Below are positions 19,897 to 29,319 of a DNA stretch of 34,359 bases, in pieces (position 1 is the stretch's first letter; each line of letters opens with the position of its first letter). The DNA is from Spirogloea muscicola (taxonomy: Eukaryota; Streptophyta; Zygnematophyceae; Spirogloeales; Spirogloeaceae): contig WELB01000161.1 in assembly GCA_009602725.1 (NCBI GenBank), forward strand, positions 275,304 through 309,662, in the 5' to 3' direction. The notes beneath the pieces were generated by a model that worked only from the letters and a program-made list of their open reading frames with translations, had not been told where the DNA came from and searched no databases. The position numbers and the translations under genes are program-made.

Positions 19897-22290
19897 TCTT
19901 CTATACTCATGCTACCTACTGATGGGGAGGAGATCACAGCGAATGCTGTGTGCACCACAGTAGGAGGAATGCGGCTTGATCATGTTCCGCATTCCACAGG
20001 TGCTGCAGTCTAGAGAACGATGTGAGGAAGATGTGAGATGTAAAATACAGCTTTTATAATTTATGCAACCCAAAACAGGTTGTACAAAGTAGGACCAGAT
20101 GTGCTGGAGTTAAGCCATCCAACAGCTGAAAATGTTAGCCTGATGCCAACGGTCGCAATGTAGTCCTAAAAATCTTCGTAGATCTGTGCCTGAAAGTGTT
20201 TTTGGAGGTGTTAAGTGCTACTTTACTGAGCAAGTACTGAGCAACGTAGTCAAGTCTCGGATGCTCTTACTATCAAATGGTGCAACAATACTCAACGCTG
20301 GTACAGGGCAAGGTGGGACATGTATAGATAAGAAATAATATTTTCGATTTAACTTCATTCTTCTTGTGGTTTAAATATGCAATGTGGTACAGTGTAGGCT
20401 TTGCCCATTACCACAGTCGCTTGTCCGATCCAGCATGACAGCTGAGCTCTTTCACCGTGACAAGCCATAGCTGGGCTGGTGAGCGCGTGCCCATTTGCTT
20501 CGATTCAGATGCTGTTACAATACGGCTGGAATTGCTTTAGTGATAGTGAAAGTTCGAAAGGTGCAATTGACCATTGTTCCAGTTAAGCTGAACACCCCAG
20601 ACATGGAGAGAGATGCAAGCTCACTGCTCTGATTGGACAAGATAAGTGCCTGCACGCAGCGTCCTACTTAGGTGGATACGCTTGACTAGCAGCAGATGGA
20701 GAATTATTAGCACAAGGCAAAAAGATTTTTCTCTTTGTTAGCTCGCAACCCGACTGTAAAACATACGTGGCCATCAGCTGTTACGGCCAACTAATCAAGA
20801 TGTTGTGGAAGACTCGGTGCACCTTCAGGAGCTCCATGGAGCAAGAAGCTAGAAACAGCCAGTAATGCCAGGGTCGTAATGACAGATTGACAAGCTTTTT
20901 GGGAAAAGAACCAGCGACGATTGTAGCAGTGAGAGGGCCAGAGCACCGAGTGAGAGGAGCAACAAATAGCCTCTCTTCACCTCAAAGGGATTGGCTAAAG
21001 AGCTCCTGTTCAAGCAACAGATTACCTCTCTTAAGCTGGATTGCATTGGCTGATAGAACACCCACCCGCGCTGGAGTCTGTCATAGCAGCCAACACATTG
21101 ATTGGCGTGAGAATGCAAATGAAAGGCCCCAATCACTGCAGGAAAACGAGTACTCACCTGCATTTGCAACGATGAGCCTGCAGACTACTGACCACCGTAG
21201 GTAACTGCCGCCACATACTGGCGCTTTCACATTGTAATTTCAGATGCTACCAGAAGCGTTACACAGCCTGCAGACAATCAAGTCGGTGACGTCATTAACG
21301 GGCTCGTCTGAGTGTCTGGCCGCCTTGGCTTCTGCGACTTACTCCATGGCGCAGCAGTTGCGCTTGGGTGAAAGCACTAAATCTATCATGAAATGACAGT
21401 GATTACTTTGCTTGTAAAGATCGCATCTGCAAGTCCGGCAAGCACAGGGTCAACGTGGCACGCTCAATGTCCATATGGGAACCTGGGTGAGAATAACCAA
21501 AGCGTCCCTTTACCCCATCTGCAGCCTCTTTAAACACCTAGCATCGAGGCCACAGGTTGTGCCAGCATCTCAGCCTTGACCCACGGGCAGCGGAGAATGT
21601 TCACAGTCGGCGCGCTCGCTCAACCACACCTTCGGCATGGCTGTAAGGAGCGAAATCTGTGATTAATGCTGCGAATTGTCAAGCCCGGGCTGCTGGCGGA
21701 GCAAGTAGAGCCGGTAAGGCCTTGGGATGGGGCTGCACAGTAAAATAAGCTACGGATATTGCAGGGGCACGTCCAGGGATGCGAGGGTGGGTGAAGTGCT
21801 CACCCGCTTCCTAAGCAGATTCCAACTTTGTAATTTCTTTTTCCTGGCTCTTTCTCACAGCCAACGTCCTCTACTGGAAGCGTCTTTCTGTCTATACAGC
21901 GTGACCGACTTCGGGCCTCCCCGATCCCGGCCATATGGGGGTTGTTGCATTTGGCACCAACGGTTTCTTGAGAAAGGACCAGTCCACGACCTGTCGACAG
22001 CAATCAACGGTCTAACACCGACAAATCTACCCAGTAGCCGGCCACCACCCACATACCGACAGTCTCCCGTCAATGCCCCCTCAATAGCAACTGACTGTCT
22101 ACTACCAACGGGCTATCGTGAGCAGTCTACCGTCCACGTTGACTTCAGCAATTGCTAGCCATACCTTGAAATAGTTCATACAGCTGCCTCCCTCCCGTCG
22201 CCATTCCAGCGCCAGCACCACGCACTTTCGCGCGTCACGGCTTCAGGTGGCGCCGCTTTCAGCTCGAGGAAGGAACCAACTACCCCAGTC
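19897..22290. other. Long intergenic stretch without a convincing gene
   Basis: Composition is ordinary and AT-richer than the flanks. No frame shows a known motif; the longest (143 codons at 21727-22158, plus) is rich in Pro and Ser and includes a hairpin-like tail relic at about 21840-21865 (CTGGCTCTTTCTCACAGCC). Several ATTGG motifs (CCAAT on minus) occur at about 20630-21110. A GTGAGT donor-like site on minus near 21150 could mark a small first exon, but nothing downstream supports a gene. Confidence 0.4.
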
Positions 22291-22424
22291 GTCAGCCTGG
22301 TGAAGTATTTGGTCTCCAGGCATTTGTCAAGCCCTTTTCTGCGGCACTGAGGGTCAGTCTGGTGGCAGCCGGATGAAGTGTTTAGTCTCCAGGCGTCAGT
22401 CAAGCCGTCACTGCTGCACGGCAC
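22291..22424. repeat. Imperfect tandem repeat, two units
   Basis: Two units of roughly 60-70 bp share GTCAG(C/T)CTGGTG, GATGAAGT or GTGAAGT, TTTAGTCTCCAGGC or TTTGGTCTCCAGGC, and GTCAAGCC. The second unit has an extra CAGCCG. No coding function is seen; a minus-strand frame of 91 codons that covers both has no recognisable motif. Confidence 0.6.
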
Positions 22425-23552
22425 TCCAGACATGTAAAAAATTTGCAGCATGCGCCAGTAGAGGGGTGATATAGGTAGCTGCCTTAATTATATTGTGAAG
22501 GTGAATGTTGTCAGCCATAGTGCTGCCCCTAGCGCAGCCACTGACTTGAAGCTATCAAGCTGACAGAAGCCTGCACTGTTAAGGAGATTTGGCATGACTT
22601 GGTAGTCCACTGTCAAGATGGAGAGTACCTGGGACTTCACTTTACCAGTTGCGCACCTGTTCTGGAAGTCGCAGTATCAAAGAGGTCGCAATAAATTTCA
22701 CCCACCTTTGTCTGCTTAAGTCTGCTGACTGATTAAGCGCACTCTACTGAAAATCAACCCTTGTTGCCAAATACTTGGGAGCTTGTCCTGAGCTGCCCGT
22801 GCTGACCCAGATGCAAGGAACGGCAAAAATCTTGCCATATCGCCCTTTGTTGTTGTCAAGGCGACCCACTCGTGGACACTAAAAGCAAAAGGGCTGGTAA
22901 AGGGTCGGTCTGTGACAATCCAATCCCTGTACACACAGGCAGGGTCAGAGCGTTCTGATCGTGGTTCGGACATAGGACTTTTCTGGGACAAGCCCTCCTA
23001 CAGAGTGGAAAAGCCAGCGCATGCAGCGCGCACACGCGCACAAAGCGCAGCGGAAGTCTTACCCTGAGGCACCGCCAGAAGGCGGAGAATCTGATGAGGG
23101 TCAACGACTTAGTAGCTGTCCCCACATGTGGCTAAGCCACAGCACCTACAGAGAGCCGGCGAAATCCGCAGCCACGAGCTGCGGCGACGGGCTGGGAAGC
23201 AGGCAGCAGCAGGGCAGCGGCGGCCTGCGGCGGCAGCTGTCAGCCTGTGCCTCCTCTCGGGGCGTCAGTGGTCCGACTGGCAAGTCCGGCCTCGGCCCGC
23301 AATTTGTGGCGCTCCTGCCTTGCGCCGCCTTCCACCCCTTCCCCAATATGAACAGCTTCTTCGCCAAACCAAGGCAATGGCTGTGAGAGGCCAGCCCATA
23401 GAGATCTACAATGAGGGTGTGACAAGGTCGCCCCCAAGATCCGCCTCCGGAGGGGCGGGCCCGACGATGGGGACTCTGGAGGCACGCGCGGCACGAGGCA
23501 GGTGGTCTCGTAGCCACGCGCCGCACGGGACGTACGGACTCGATCCGCTCAC
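22425..23552. other. Unassigned stretch with one hairpin-tail relic
   Basis: A 91-codon minus-strand frame at 22716-22991 is unremarkable and not similar to anything I know. An H2-type tail relic on the minus strand lies at 23372-23400 (AATGGCTGTGAGAGGCCAGC on plus). The region becomes GC-rich from 23150 on. I see no supported gene. Confidence 0.4.
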
Positions 23553-24182
23553 CCGTCCGTCCGAGTGTGGCCAGATTTCACATTCGGACGGACGGACGCG
23601 CCGGGGGGAACGTGTCGCGCGAGCATGGAACGCCCGGGGTTCACAGCCTGGACGCGCCGGCCCGCCGCGGAGGCGCCCAGATCGGGCGCTGACTGGGACG
23701 CCTTTTGCCCCCCGTCAAGGAGGAAGAGGCGCCGTTTGCCACGTTTGGTGCTGACTAGGGGCCGATTCACACCGGGGCGGACGACGGAGGCCTGGAGTCC
23801 GCCCTGTCCAGGGGAGGACGCGGCCACGGAGGCCGATGCCGCCTGCACTTGCGGAACTTGAGCGAAGGGGGGGGGGTGGGACGGAACTGGGCCCTCTCCT
23901 CGGGGGGAGGGCCCAGCTCCGTCCGCCCTCGTGGCAGACGGCGCCGTTTCCTCGTCAGCGGGGGTTGAAGGCGTCCTGGTCAGCAACAGGGGTGGTAACG
24001 GCGCCGGTTCCTCCTTAACGGGGGCCACATGAGTCCTAGTCAGCGCCAGATGTGGCGCAACAGTGGCGCGCGTACGCTTCCGGGAGCACAAGGGTGTGAA
24101 AGCCGGGAGTTCCATTCACCGCGCGAAACGTACCCCTCCGCCCGTCCGTCCGTCCGTCCCAGTGAAAGTTGGCCCTCAGAGT
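23553..24182. mobile_element. Foldback DNA element with long inverted repeats
   Basis: The left end (from about 23563) and the reverse complement of the right end (to about 24182) align over more than 100 bp. Shared blocks include GAGTGTGGCCAGATTTCAC versus CTGAGGGCCAACTTTCAC, CGGACGGACGGACG, ACGT(G/T)TCGCGCG, ATGGAAC and CCCGG. Further in, GGCGCTGACT, AAGGAGGAA and GGCGCCGTT also recur in inverted order, and some of these repeat in tandem. The left end also forms a local hairpin with a perfect 12-bp stem (CCGTCCGTCCGA at 23553-23564 with its complement at 23584-23595). No transposase frame is recognised, so this looks non-autonomous. Target-site duplication could not be fixed. Confidence 0.75.
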
Positions 24183-24239
24183 GCTTCTTTTTTTCCTTTT
24201 TTTCCTTCTGTGCCTTGTTTTCCTTGGAGCTTTCCCCTC

Positions 24240-24420
24240 GCCTTGGCAGAAGGGCTCCGTTTCTGGCATCTAGTATTCATGCACCGATTAGTGACCTTTA
24301 TGTTTTGACCCGTGGTTATTGAGCGGGTCAATCTGCTGTAGGTTATGTAGATCTTTAGATGTGCTTGCCTCTGTACTTGGCCATTTGGCCTACATTTGTT
24401 TCTTATACACGGAATTCCCC
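24240..24420 (+). mobile_element. Retrotransposon 3' end, subfamily D
   Basis: The frame reads LASSIHAPISDLYVLTRGY with the stop near 24319. The 3' UTR then matches that at 6555 onward (GCGGGTCAATCTGCTGTAGG, later CTTGGCCATTTGGCC). The 5' end is truncated close to the foldback element and the 3' end is cut before its hairpin. Confidence 0.65.
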
Positions 24421-24454
24421 CTCGCCCAGTAGCTGCCGGAAAATTATCCCACTG

Positions 24455-24625
24455 ATTATTAGCGCTTCCCCTCGCCCACTTTTTGTACTTTCTTCCGTTT
24501 TTTTGGGCTGGCTTTTCCCAGCCCCTGTCCTCAATGGGCGAGGCCTTCTTTTAAGAGAAAGCGCGGCCAGATTGACTGGTGGCTGGGAAAGGCCAGCCCA
24601 AAAGAATGGACAAGGTCTGAGGGAG
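24455..24625. repeat. Two hairpin tails in opposite orientation
   Basis: A plus-strand H1 tail (AGCGCTTCCCC, then GGGCTGGCTTTTCCCAGCCC at 24505-24524, then AATGGGCGAGG) is followed at once by a minus-strand H2 tail (AGCGCGGCCAGATTGACTGG to GGCCAGCCCAAAAGAATGGA, 24560-24610). Neither has coding sequence attached, so both are strongly 5'-truncated insertions. Confidence 0.7.
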
Positions 24626-24699
24626 CTTGAGTGCGAATGACTAGGACTAAGACATCAGCCAGGGCCTCCTTTTAACACATCCGCTGTTCCTCCTTAAAG

Positions 24700-25425
24700 T
24701 CCACACGCAGGCTGTGCTATGGCTGCTGCATCTGGGTCTCGGCGGAGTGCCTCTTTTTTATTTTTTTTTGGGGAAGCGCTAAGAAAAACAAGCACACAGA
24801 GAAACAAAGCAGCTACGAATTACTCAGTAACCTCTCCTAAGCAGCCGCAGGTCGGATATGCTAGGCTCGTGGAAGTGGGTCCCCTGGCCAGAGCCAGAGG
24901 CAGCAGTGAGGGCTCTGCCGGCACGAAGGTGCAACGCCCGGGCCATAGACCTCTGCAGCGAGACGGCCAGGCGCATCCGATACACTTGCGCCAGCGACCC
25001 GGCTGCAGGAAAGTCTACCGGCTCCCCATGGAAGCGACGGGCGATGGTGTGGCGGGCGAGCTGGGTGAGCAGCTCGAGCCACTGAGCGCCCAGCGCCCCA
25101 AGGATGTCAATTGCCAACGGGAAGAACTCGTCTTCCCGCGGATGGTCTGCGTACTTCAGCTCTTTAGCCCGAGCAGCGCAGGCGACCGCATACCCAGCCT
25201 TAGTGGCACATTGGGCTGGGTGTGAGCGGTCGTAGGCATCTTTGATCACCACGTCCAGGAGAAGACGTGGCCCGCCGGCCTCTTTTCTTCTTTTCCTGCA
25301 GCGATTTACTCGGACTTGATGTTCCTCACTCGCGGGTACTGAGCTTCACATCTGCATCGTCTCGTGTCTACTTGTGTAGTTCTTTTCCCAGAACCTTTTT
25401 GTGCTTTTGGATACTGTCCATCCTT
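24700..25425 (+). mobile_element. Retrotransposon 3' end, subfamily C, split by a nested copy
   Basis: Left part: AMAAASGSRRSASF up to 24757. Right part: PAAIYSDLMFLTRGY and a stop at 25340-25342, then the subfamily C 3' UTR to about 25425. Between them lies a 520-bp minus-strand subfamily A copy. Joining left and right restores the order seen at 26300-26406. The 3' UTR is cut before its hairpin by the next element. Confidence 0.7.
24749..25286 (-). mobile_element. Nested retrotransposon copy, subfamily A, with poly(A)-like 3' end
   Basis: The minus-strand frame starts at GGPRLLLDVVIKDAYDRSHP, runs through KELKYADHPREDEFFPLAID and GSLAQVYRMRLAVSLQRS, and ends SDLRLLRRGY with a stop at 24824. 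The short 3' UTR ends ...TTAGCGCTTCCCC followed by a run of A with one T (plus strand 24758-24769). Flanking GCCTCTTTT at 24749-24757 and 25278-25286 is a candidate 9-bp target duplication. Unlike the other A copies it lacks the hairpin segment, which suggests an earlier polyadenylated transcript end. Confidence 0.75.
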
Positions 25426-25432
25426 CTGGGGC

Positions 25433-26105
25433 CCCGCCGAGCGGACCTCGTTGCCATCCCGCCCGGAGGAGGTCGGCGTATTATCGCAGATGGCCCCTTC
25501 GTAGCTGCTAAGCGCTCTTTCAGACCTTGTCAGACCTTGTCCATTCCTTTGGGCTGGCCTTTCCCAGGCACCAGTCAGTCTGGCCGCGCTTTCTCTTTGG
25601 CCCTTCCAACTTTTGTCATTTCTTTTCGGGCTGGCTTTTCACAGCCCTTGCCCCCGTGGGGAGTGCCACTTCTTCGCAGATGTGGTGACAGCAGATTGCA
25701 TCGACTCCGCCAACCCTGCACAGTCGGCGACGCTTGCCGGGCACGCGGTCACTTTGGCGGCTCCGAGTAAGGAGCGCAAGTGTGCGGACCACCCTCCCGG
25801 CGATGTCTTCGCAGCCCTTGCCATTGACGTTCACGGGGCCTTTGGCACTGGCTGGTTGGATCTCCTCCAGCGGCTTGCCCGGCAGGCCACCGAGCGACGG
25901 CCGGGTTCGCCAGGCTTCCAGGAGCCTAGCATCTCCGACCTGCGGCTGCTTAGCAGGGGTTACTGAGTGAGACTTGTAGCTGCTTTGTTTCTTTGTGTGC
26001 TGTTGTTGTTTTTCTTAGCGCTTCCCCTGGCCCCCTTCTCGTGCTCTGTTCATTCTTTTCTGGGCTGGCTTTTCCAGCCCCTATCCTCAATGGGCGAGCA
26101 CTTTC
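25433..26105 (+). mobile_element. Retrotransposon copy, subfamily A, with endonuclease-like core
   Basis: The coding part begins RADLVAIPPGGGRRIIAD and is interrupted at 25493-25673 by another element. It then continues DVVTADCIDSANPAQS, KERKCADHPPGD, AIDVHGAFGTGWLDLL and SISDLRLLSRGY with a stop at 25964-25966. The 3' UTR (TAGCGCTTCCCCTGG, H1 hairpin near 26064-26082, AATGGGCGAGCAC, pyrimidine tail) ends near 26105. The spacing R-x-D-L ... D-V ... K matches restriction-like endonuclease domains of site-specific non-LTR elements; catalysis is inferred, not shown. Confidence 0.75.
25484..25682 (+). mobile_element. 181-bp nested insertion with 9-bp target duplication
   Basis: TCGCAGATG occurs at 25484-25492 and 25674-25682. 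Removing 25493-25673 and one copy restores RRIIADVVTAD, as in the minus-strand copy at 28050-28975. The insert contains an H2 hairpin (GGGCTGGCCTTTCCCAGGC, near 25551) and then an H3 hairpin (GGGCTGGCTTTTCACAGCCC, near 25629) ending GGGGAGTGCCACTTCT. It therefore seems to be one tail inserted into another. Confidence 0.8.
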
Positions 26106-26117
26106 TTCTTCTTTAAT

Positions 26118-26535
26118 GCTGCCGGCTCCCTCGCTCAGGTATTTCGGATGAGGCTGGCGGTCTCGCTCCAGCGCTCTACGATCGGCCATGGAGCGCTTCC
26201 CCTGGCCCCCTTCTCGTACTCTGTTCATTCTCTTTTGGGCTGGCTTTTCCAGCCCCTATCCTCAATGGGCGAGCACTTTCTCTTTGGCTCATGCAGTCAA
26301 CGCGCGCGCTGGCCGCAATATGGCTGCTGCCTCCGGGTCTCGACAGAGTGCCTCTTTCCCTGCAGCGAGCTACTCTGACCTGCTGTCGTTCAATCGCGGG
26401 TACTGAGCTGCCCTCTGCATCGTCTTGTGTTTTGTAATCTAGTCCTTTTCTGGCTTCTCTTCCTTTGGCTTTGGACATTGTCCATTCGTTTTGGACTGGC
26501 TTTGCCAGCCCCTTTTCTCTATGCGCGAGTACTTT
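26118..26535 (+). mobile_element. Retrotransposon copy, subfamily C, with an inserted H1 tail
   Basis: The frame AAGSLAQVFRMRLAVSLQRS breaks at 26176. An H1-type tail follows (26177-26285, hairpin near 26239-26258). The C-terminal part resumes as AHAVNARAGRNMAAASGS and SASFPAASYSDLLSFNRGY with a stop at 26404-26406. The 3' UTR runs to about 26535 with its own hairpin GGACTGGCTTTGCCAGCCCC. An uninterrupted QRSQAHAV is seen at 13434-13790. Confidence 0.7.
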
Positions 26536-26539
26536 CTCG

Positions 26540-26775
26540 CCGACGTTGTCACGACTGACTGCTTTGTTTCTGCTGACTGCTGGCTTCCGTCATGGCAACG
26601 TCTTCCGCTGGCTAGCTACTCAGACTTGCATCTCCTGACTAGAGGTTACTGAACGTTCCCTAATTGGTGTCTTAGTCCTAGTCCTAGTCTGCACTCCCTC
26701 CTTCAGACCTTGTCCATTCCTTTGGGCTGGCCTTTCCCAGCCACCAGTCAATCTGGCCGCGCTTCCTTTCTTTGT
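26540..26775 (+). mobile_element. Retrotransposon 3' end, subfamily B
   Basis: Short coding remnant ending SYSDLHLLTRGY with a stop at 26650-26652. The B-type 3' UTR (TTAGTCCTAGTCC, ACCTTGTCCATTCC) and H2 hairpin (GGGCTGGCCTTTCCCAGCC near 26722) follow, ending CTGGCCGCGCTTCCTTT. It is 5'-truncated and directly abuts the next B copy. Confidence 0.7.
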
Positions 26776-27285
26776 TTCCAGCAGCGCCAAACGCTCGTCG
26801 GAGAAGGCGGGCTACGCAGTGCCAAGCGGCGGGCGCGAAGGAACGGAAATACTCGGACCACCCGGTGGGAGACGAGTTTGTTCCACTAGCAGTCGACGTG
26901 CACGGAGCCTTCGGCAAAATATGGCTCGGCTTGCTTCACCGCCTTGGGCAGCAGGGCGAGCAGCCCGGCTTCAACGTCGCCGGGTCCCTCGCTCAAGTCC
27001 TCCGAATGCGTTTGGCCATCTCGATGCAGCGGACCCTTGCCTTCGCGGTTCACTTGCGCGCAGGCCGAGCTTTAGCGGCGGCCTCCGGCTTCCGTCAGGG
27101 CGACGTCTTTCCGTCAGCTAGCTACTCAGACTTGCATCTCCTGACTAGAGGTTACTAAGCGTTTCCTGGCTGATATCTTAGTCCTAGTCCTTCGCACTCC
27201 GGCTTCTTCAGACCTTGTCCATTCGTTTGGGCTGGCCTTTCCCAGCCACCAGTTAATCTGGCCGCGCTTTCTTTTCTCTCTTGGG
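26776..27285 (+). mobile_element. Retrotransposon copy, subfamily B, 5'-truncated
   Basis: Open frame with KERKYSDHPVGDEFVPLAVD, VHGAFGKIWLGLL, GFNVAGSLAQVLRMRLAIS and SYSDLHLLTRGY, stop at 27156-27158. The 3' UTR resembles that of the preceding copy and ends with the H2 hairpin near 27229-27247, then CTGGCCGCGCTTTCTTTTCTC. It covers the C-terminal half of the endonuclease-like domain. Confidence 0.75.
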
Positions 27286-27299
27286 GCTGGCTTTGCCCC

Positions 27300-27935
27300 C
27301 AAACAGACCGGCGGGCCACGTCTCCTGGACGTGGTGACCACCGACGCTTACGACCGCTCGCACCCAGCCCAATGTGCCACCAAGGTTGGGTATGCTGTCG
27401 CCTGCGCCGCTCGGGCTAAAGAGCTCAAGTACGCCGACCATCCGCGGGAAGACGAGTTCTTCCCGCTGGCGATTGACACGCATGGGGCGTTGGGCGCTTG
27501 GTGGCTCGAGTTGCTCATCCAGCTCGCCCGCCACGCCATCGCCCGTCGCTTCCATGGGGAGCCGGTGGACTTTCCTGCAGCCGGGTCGCTAGCGCAGGTG
27601 TACCGGATGCGCGTGGCCGTCTCGCTGAAGCGGTCAATGTCCCGCGCGCTGCATCTGCGGGCCGGCAAAGCCCTCGCTGCTGCCTCTGGCTCTGGCCAGG
27701 GAACCCACTTCCAGGAGCCTAGCGTCTCCGACCTGAGGCTGCTTAGCAGGGGTTACTGAGTGATCAGTAGCTGCTTTGTCTCTTTGTGTGCTTGTTTTTC
27801 TTAGCTCTTCCCTGGCCCCCTCCTCGTCCTCTGTTGATTCTTTTTTGGGCTGGCCTTTCGAGCCCCTATCATTGGGCGAGCGCTTTCTTTGCCAGCCCGT
27901 CTTCTCTATGGGCGAGCAATTTCTCCGGGCAAAAG
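27300..27935 (+). mobile_element. Retrotransposon copy, subfamily A, 5'-truncated
   Basis: Frame with GGPRLLDVVTTDAYDRSHP, KELKYADHPREDEFFPLAID, THGALGAWWLELL, GSLAQVYRMRVAVSLKRS and SDLRLLSRGY, stop at 27757-27759. It is uninterrupted and close in sequence to the minus copies at 5282 and 24749. The 3' UTR has an altered hairpin (GGGCTGGCCTTTCGAGCCCC) and a second, partly duplicated tail (GCCAGCCC, ATGGGCGAGCAATTTC) to about 27935. Confidence 0.75.
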
Positions 27936-28049
27936 AAGTGGCACTCCCAATGTGGGCAAGGGCTGTGGAAAGCCAGCCAGAAAGAATTGACAAAGGTTCG
28001 AGGGGGCCAAATTAGGGGGCTACGAAGGGGGCGAGAAGAAAAGAAAGTG
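27936..28049 (-). repeat. H3-type hairpin tail (minus)
   Basis: Read on minus it gives TTTCTGGCTGGCTTTCCACA, then GCCCTTGCCCACATTGGGAG and TGCCACTTCTT. This is the H3 tail seen at 25626-25673, without coding sequence. Confidence 0.6.
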
Positions 28050-28975
28050 ACCGCCCATAGAGAAGAGGGGCTGGCAAAGCCAACCCAAAAAGAATGGACA
28101 ATGTTCAAAGCCAAAGAAAGAAGTGCCGAAAAAGGACTACACCACAAAGTGCAAGACGGTGCAGAGGAAGATGCAGATGGATGCTCAGTATCAACGTGTG
28201 AGCAACAGCAGATCAGATTAACTCGGAGCAGGAAAAGCGGCACTCTGCCGAGACCCGGAAGCAGCACCCATAGCACGGCCAGCGCGCGTGTGGACCGCAT
28301 GAGCCGAAGAAGGTGCTCGCCCATTGAGAAGAGGGGCTGGCAAAGCCAACCCAAAAAGAATGGACAATGGACAAAGAGCGCTGTAGCGAGACCGCCAGCC
28401 TCATCCGGAAGACCTGCGCGAGGGAGCCGGCAGCATTGAAGCCTGGCGAACCCTGCCGCCGCTTGACGGCCTCCCGGGCAAGTCGCTGGAGGAGATCAAC
28501 CAGCCACTGCCAAAGGCCCCGTGTACGTCAATGGCCAGTGCCGCGAAGGCATCGCCTGGAGGGTGGTCAGAGTACTTGCGCTCCTTACTCCGAGCCGCCA
28601 AAGCGACCGCGTGCCCGACGGGCGTCGCCGACTTTGCGGGGTTGGCTGAAAATCAACGCAATCTGCAGTCACCACATCAGCGATGATACGCGGACCTCCT
28701 CTGGGCGGGATGGCAACGAGGTCCGCGTGGCGGGTGTGAAGCTTTCCGTCGGCGCCCCGCAGGATGGGCATGATCGTGGAGTTCTCCACTGCCACCTTGT
28801 AGCCGGCCTCCAGGAACACACCCTGCAGGGCGTCTCGCAGGAGGTCGTGTGAACCTGTCCGCTCGGCCCCGTGCGCGCAGCGGAGCATGTGGCCCGTCAG
28901 CGCCGCAGGGTCATCGTGGCGGGCACTGCACTCGCACTGTTGGACCCACGATGAGGCAGGGAGGGAGGAGGCCAA
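28050..28975 (-). mobile_element. Longest retrotransposon copy: Cys/His cluster plus endonuclease-like domain, subfamily C
   Basis: The minus-strand frame from 28975 gives CECSARH, GHMLRCAHGAERTGSHDLL, YKVAVENSTIMPILRG, RHADLVAIPPRGGPRIIAD and DVVTADCVDF. A frame break follows, then SKERKYSDHPPGDAFAALAI, DVHGAFGSGWL and GSLAQVFRMRLAVSLQRS. A hairpin tail interrupts at 28306-28375; the frame resumes AHAVHTRAGRAMGAASGSRQ and decays before the hairpin near 28060-28080. The Cys/His cluster followed by R-x-D-L...D...K is the C-terminal arrangement of non-LTR elements with restriction-like endonucleases. No reverse-transcriptase motif lies upstream. Confidence 0.7.
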
Positions 28976-29037
28976 GGAGCCGGGGGCCTGAAGAAGCTAG
29001 GGCAGCACAGGGGGAGGATGGGCAAAAGGATATTTTG

Positions 29038-29310
29038 AAAGTGCTCGCCCATTGAGGATAGGGGCTGGAAAAGCCAGCCCAAAAAAGAATGAACAGAGTA
29101 CGAGAAGGGGGCCTGGGGAAGCGCTGAGGAAAACAAGCGCACAAAGAAACAAAGCAGCTACGAAGCACGCACGAGGAAAGGAGAAAGTGCTCGCCCATTG
29201 AGAATAGGGGCTGGAACAACCAGCCCGAAAAAGAATGAACAGAGTACGAGAAGTGGGCCAGGGGAAGCGCTAAGAAACAGAAACAAAGCAGCTACGAGAC
29301 ACTCAGTAAG
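29038..29310 (-). mobile_element. Two consecutive H1 tails (minus), no coding sequence
   Basis: Two 3'-UTR-only copies of subfamily A lie head to tail: 29038-29165 and 29183-29310. Each starts on plus with GAAAGTGCTCGCCCATTGAG, then GGGGCTGG...CCAGCCC, and runs to AAACAAAGCAGCTACGA; the second includes the ACTCAGTAA that encodes the stop. The GA-rich bases before each correspond to a 3' pyrimidine tail on the element strand. Confidence 0.75.
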
Positions 29311-29319
29311 AAGAGAGAA

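Noticed and set aside
21727-22158. 143-codon plus-strand frame
   Set aside because: No motif, Pro/Ser-rich, and it includes a hairpin-tail relic.
23128-23754. 208-codon plus frame, and the 188-codon minus frame at 23549-24115
   Set aside because: They come from the GC-rich foldback element and its flank; composition is low-complexity and no motif is recognisable.
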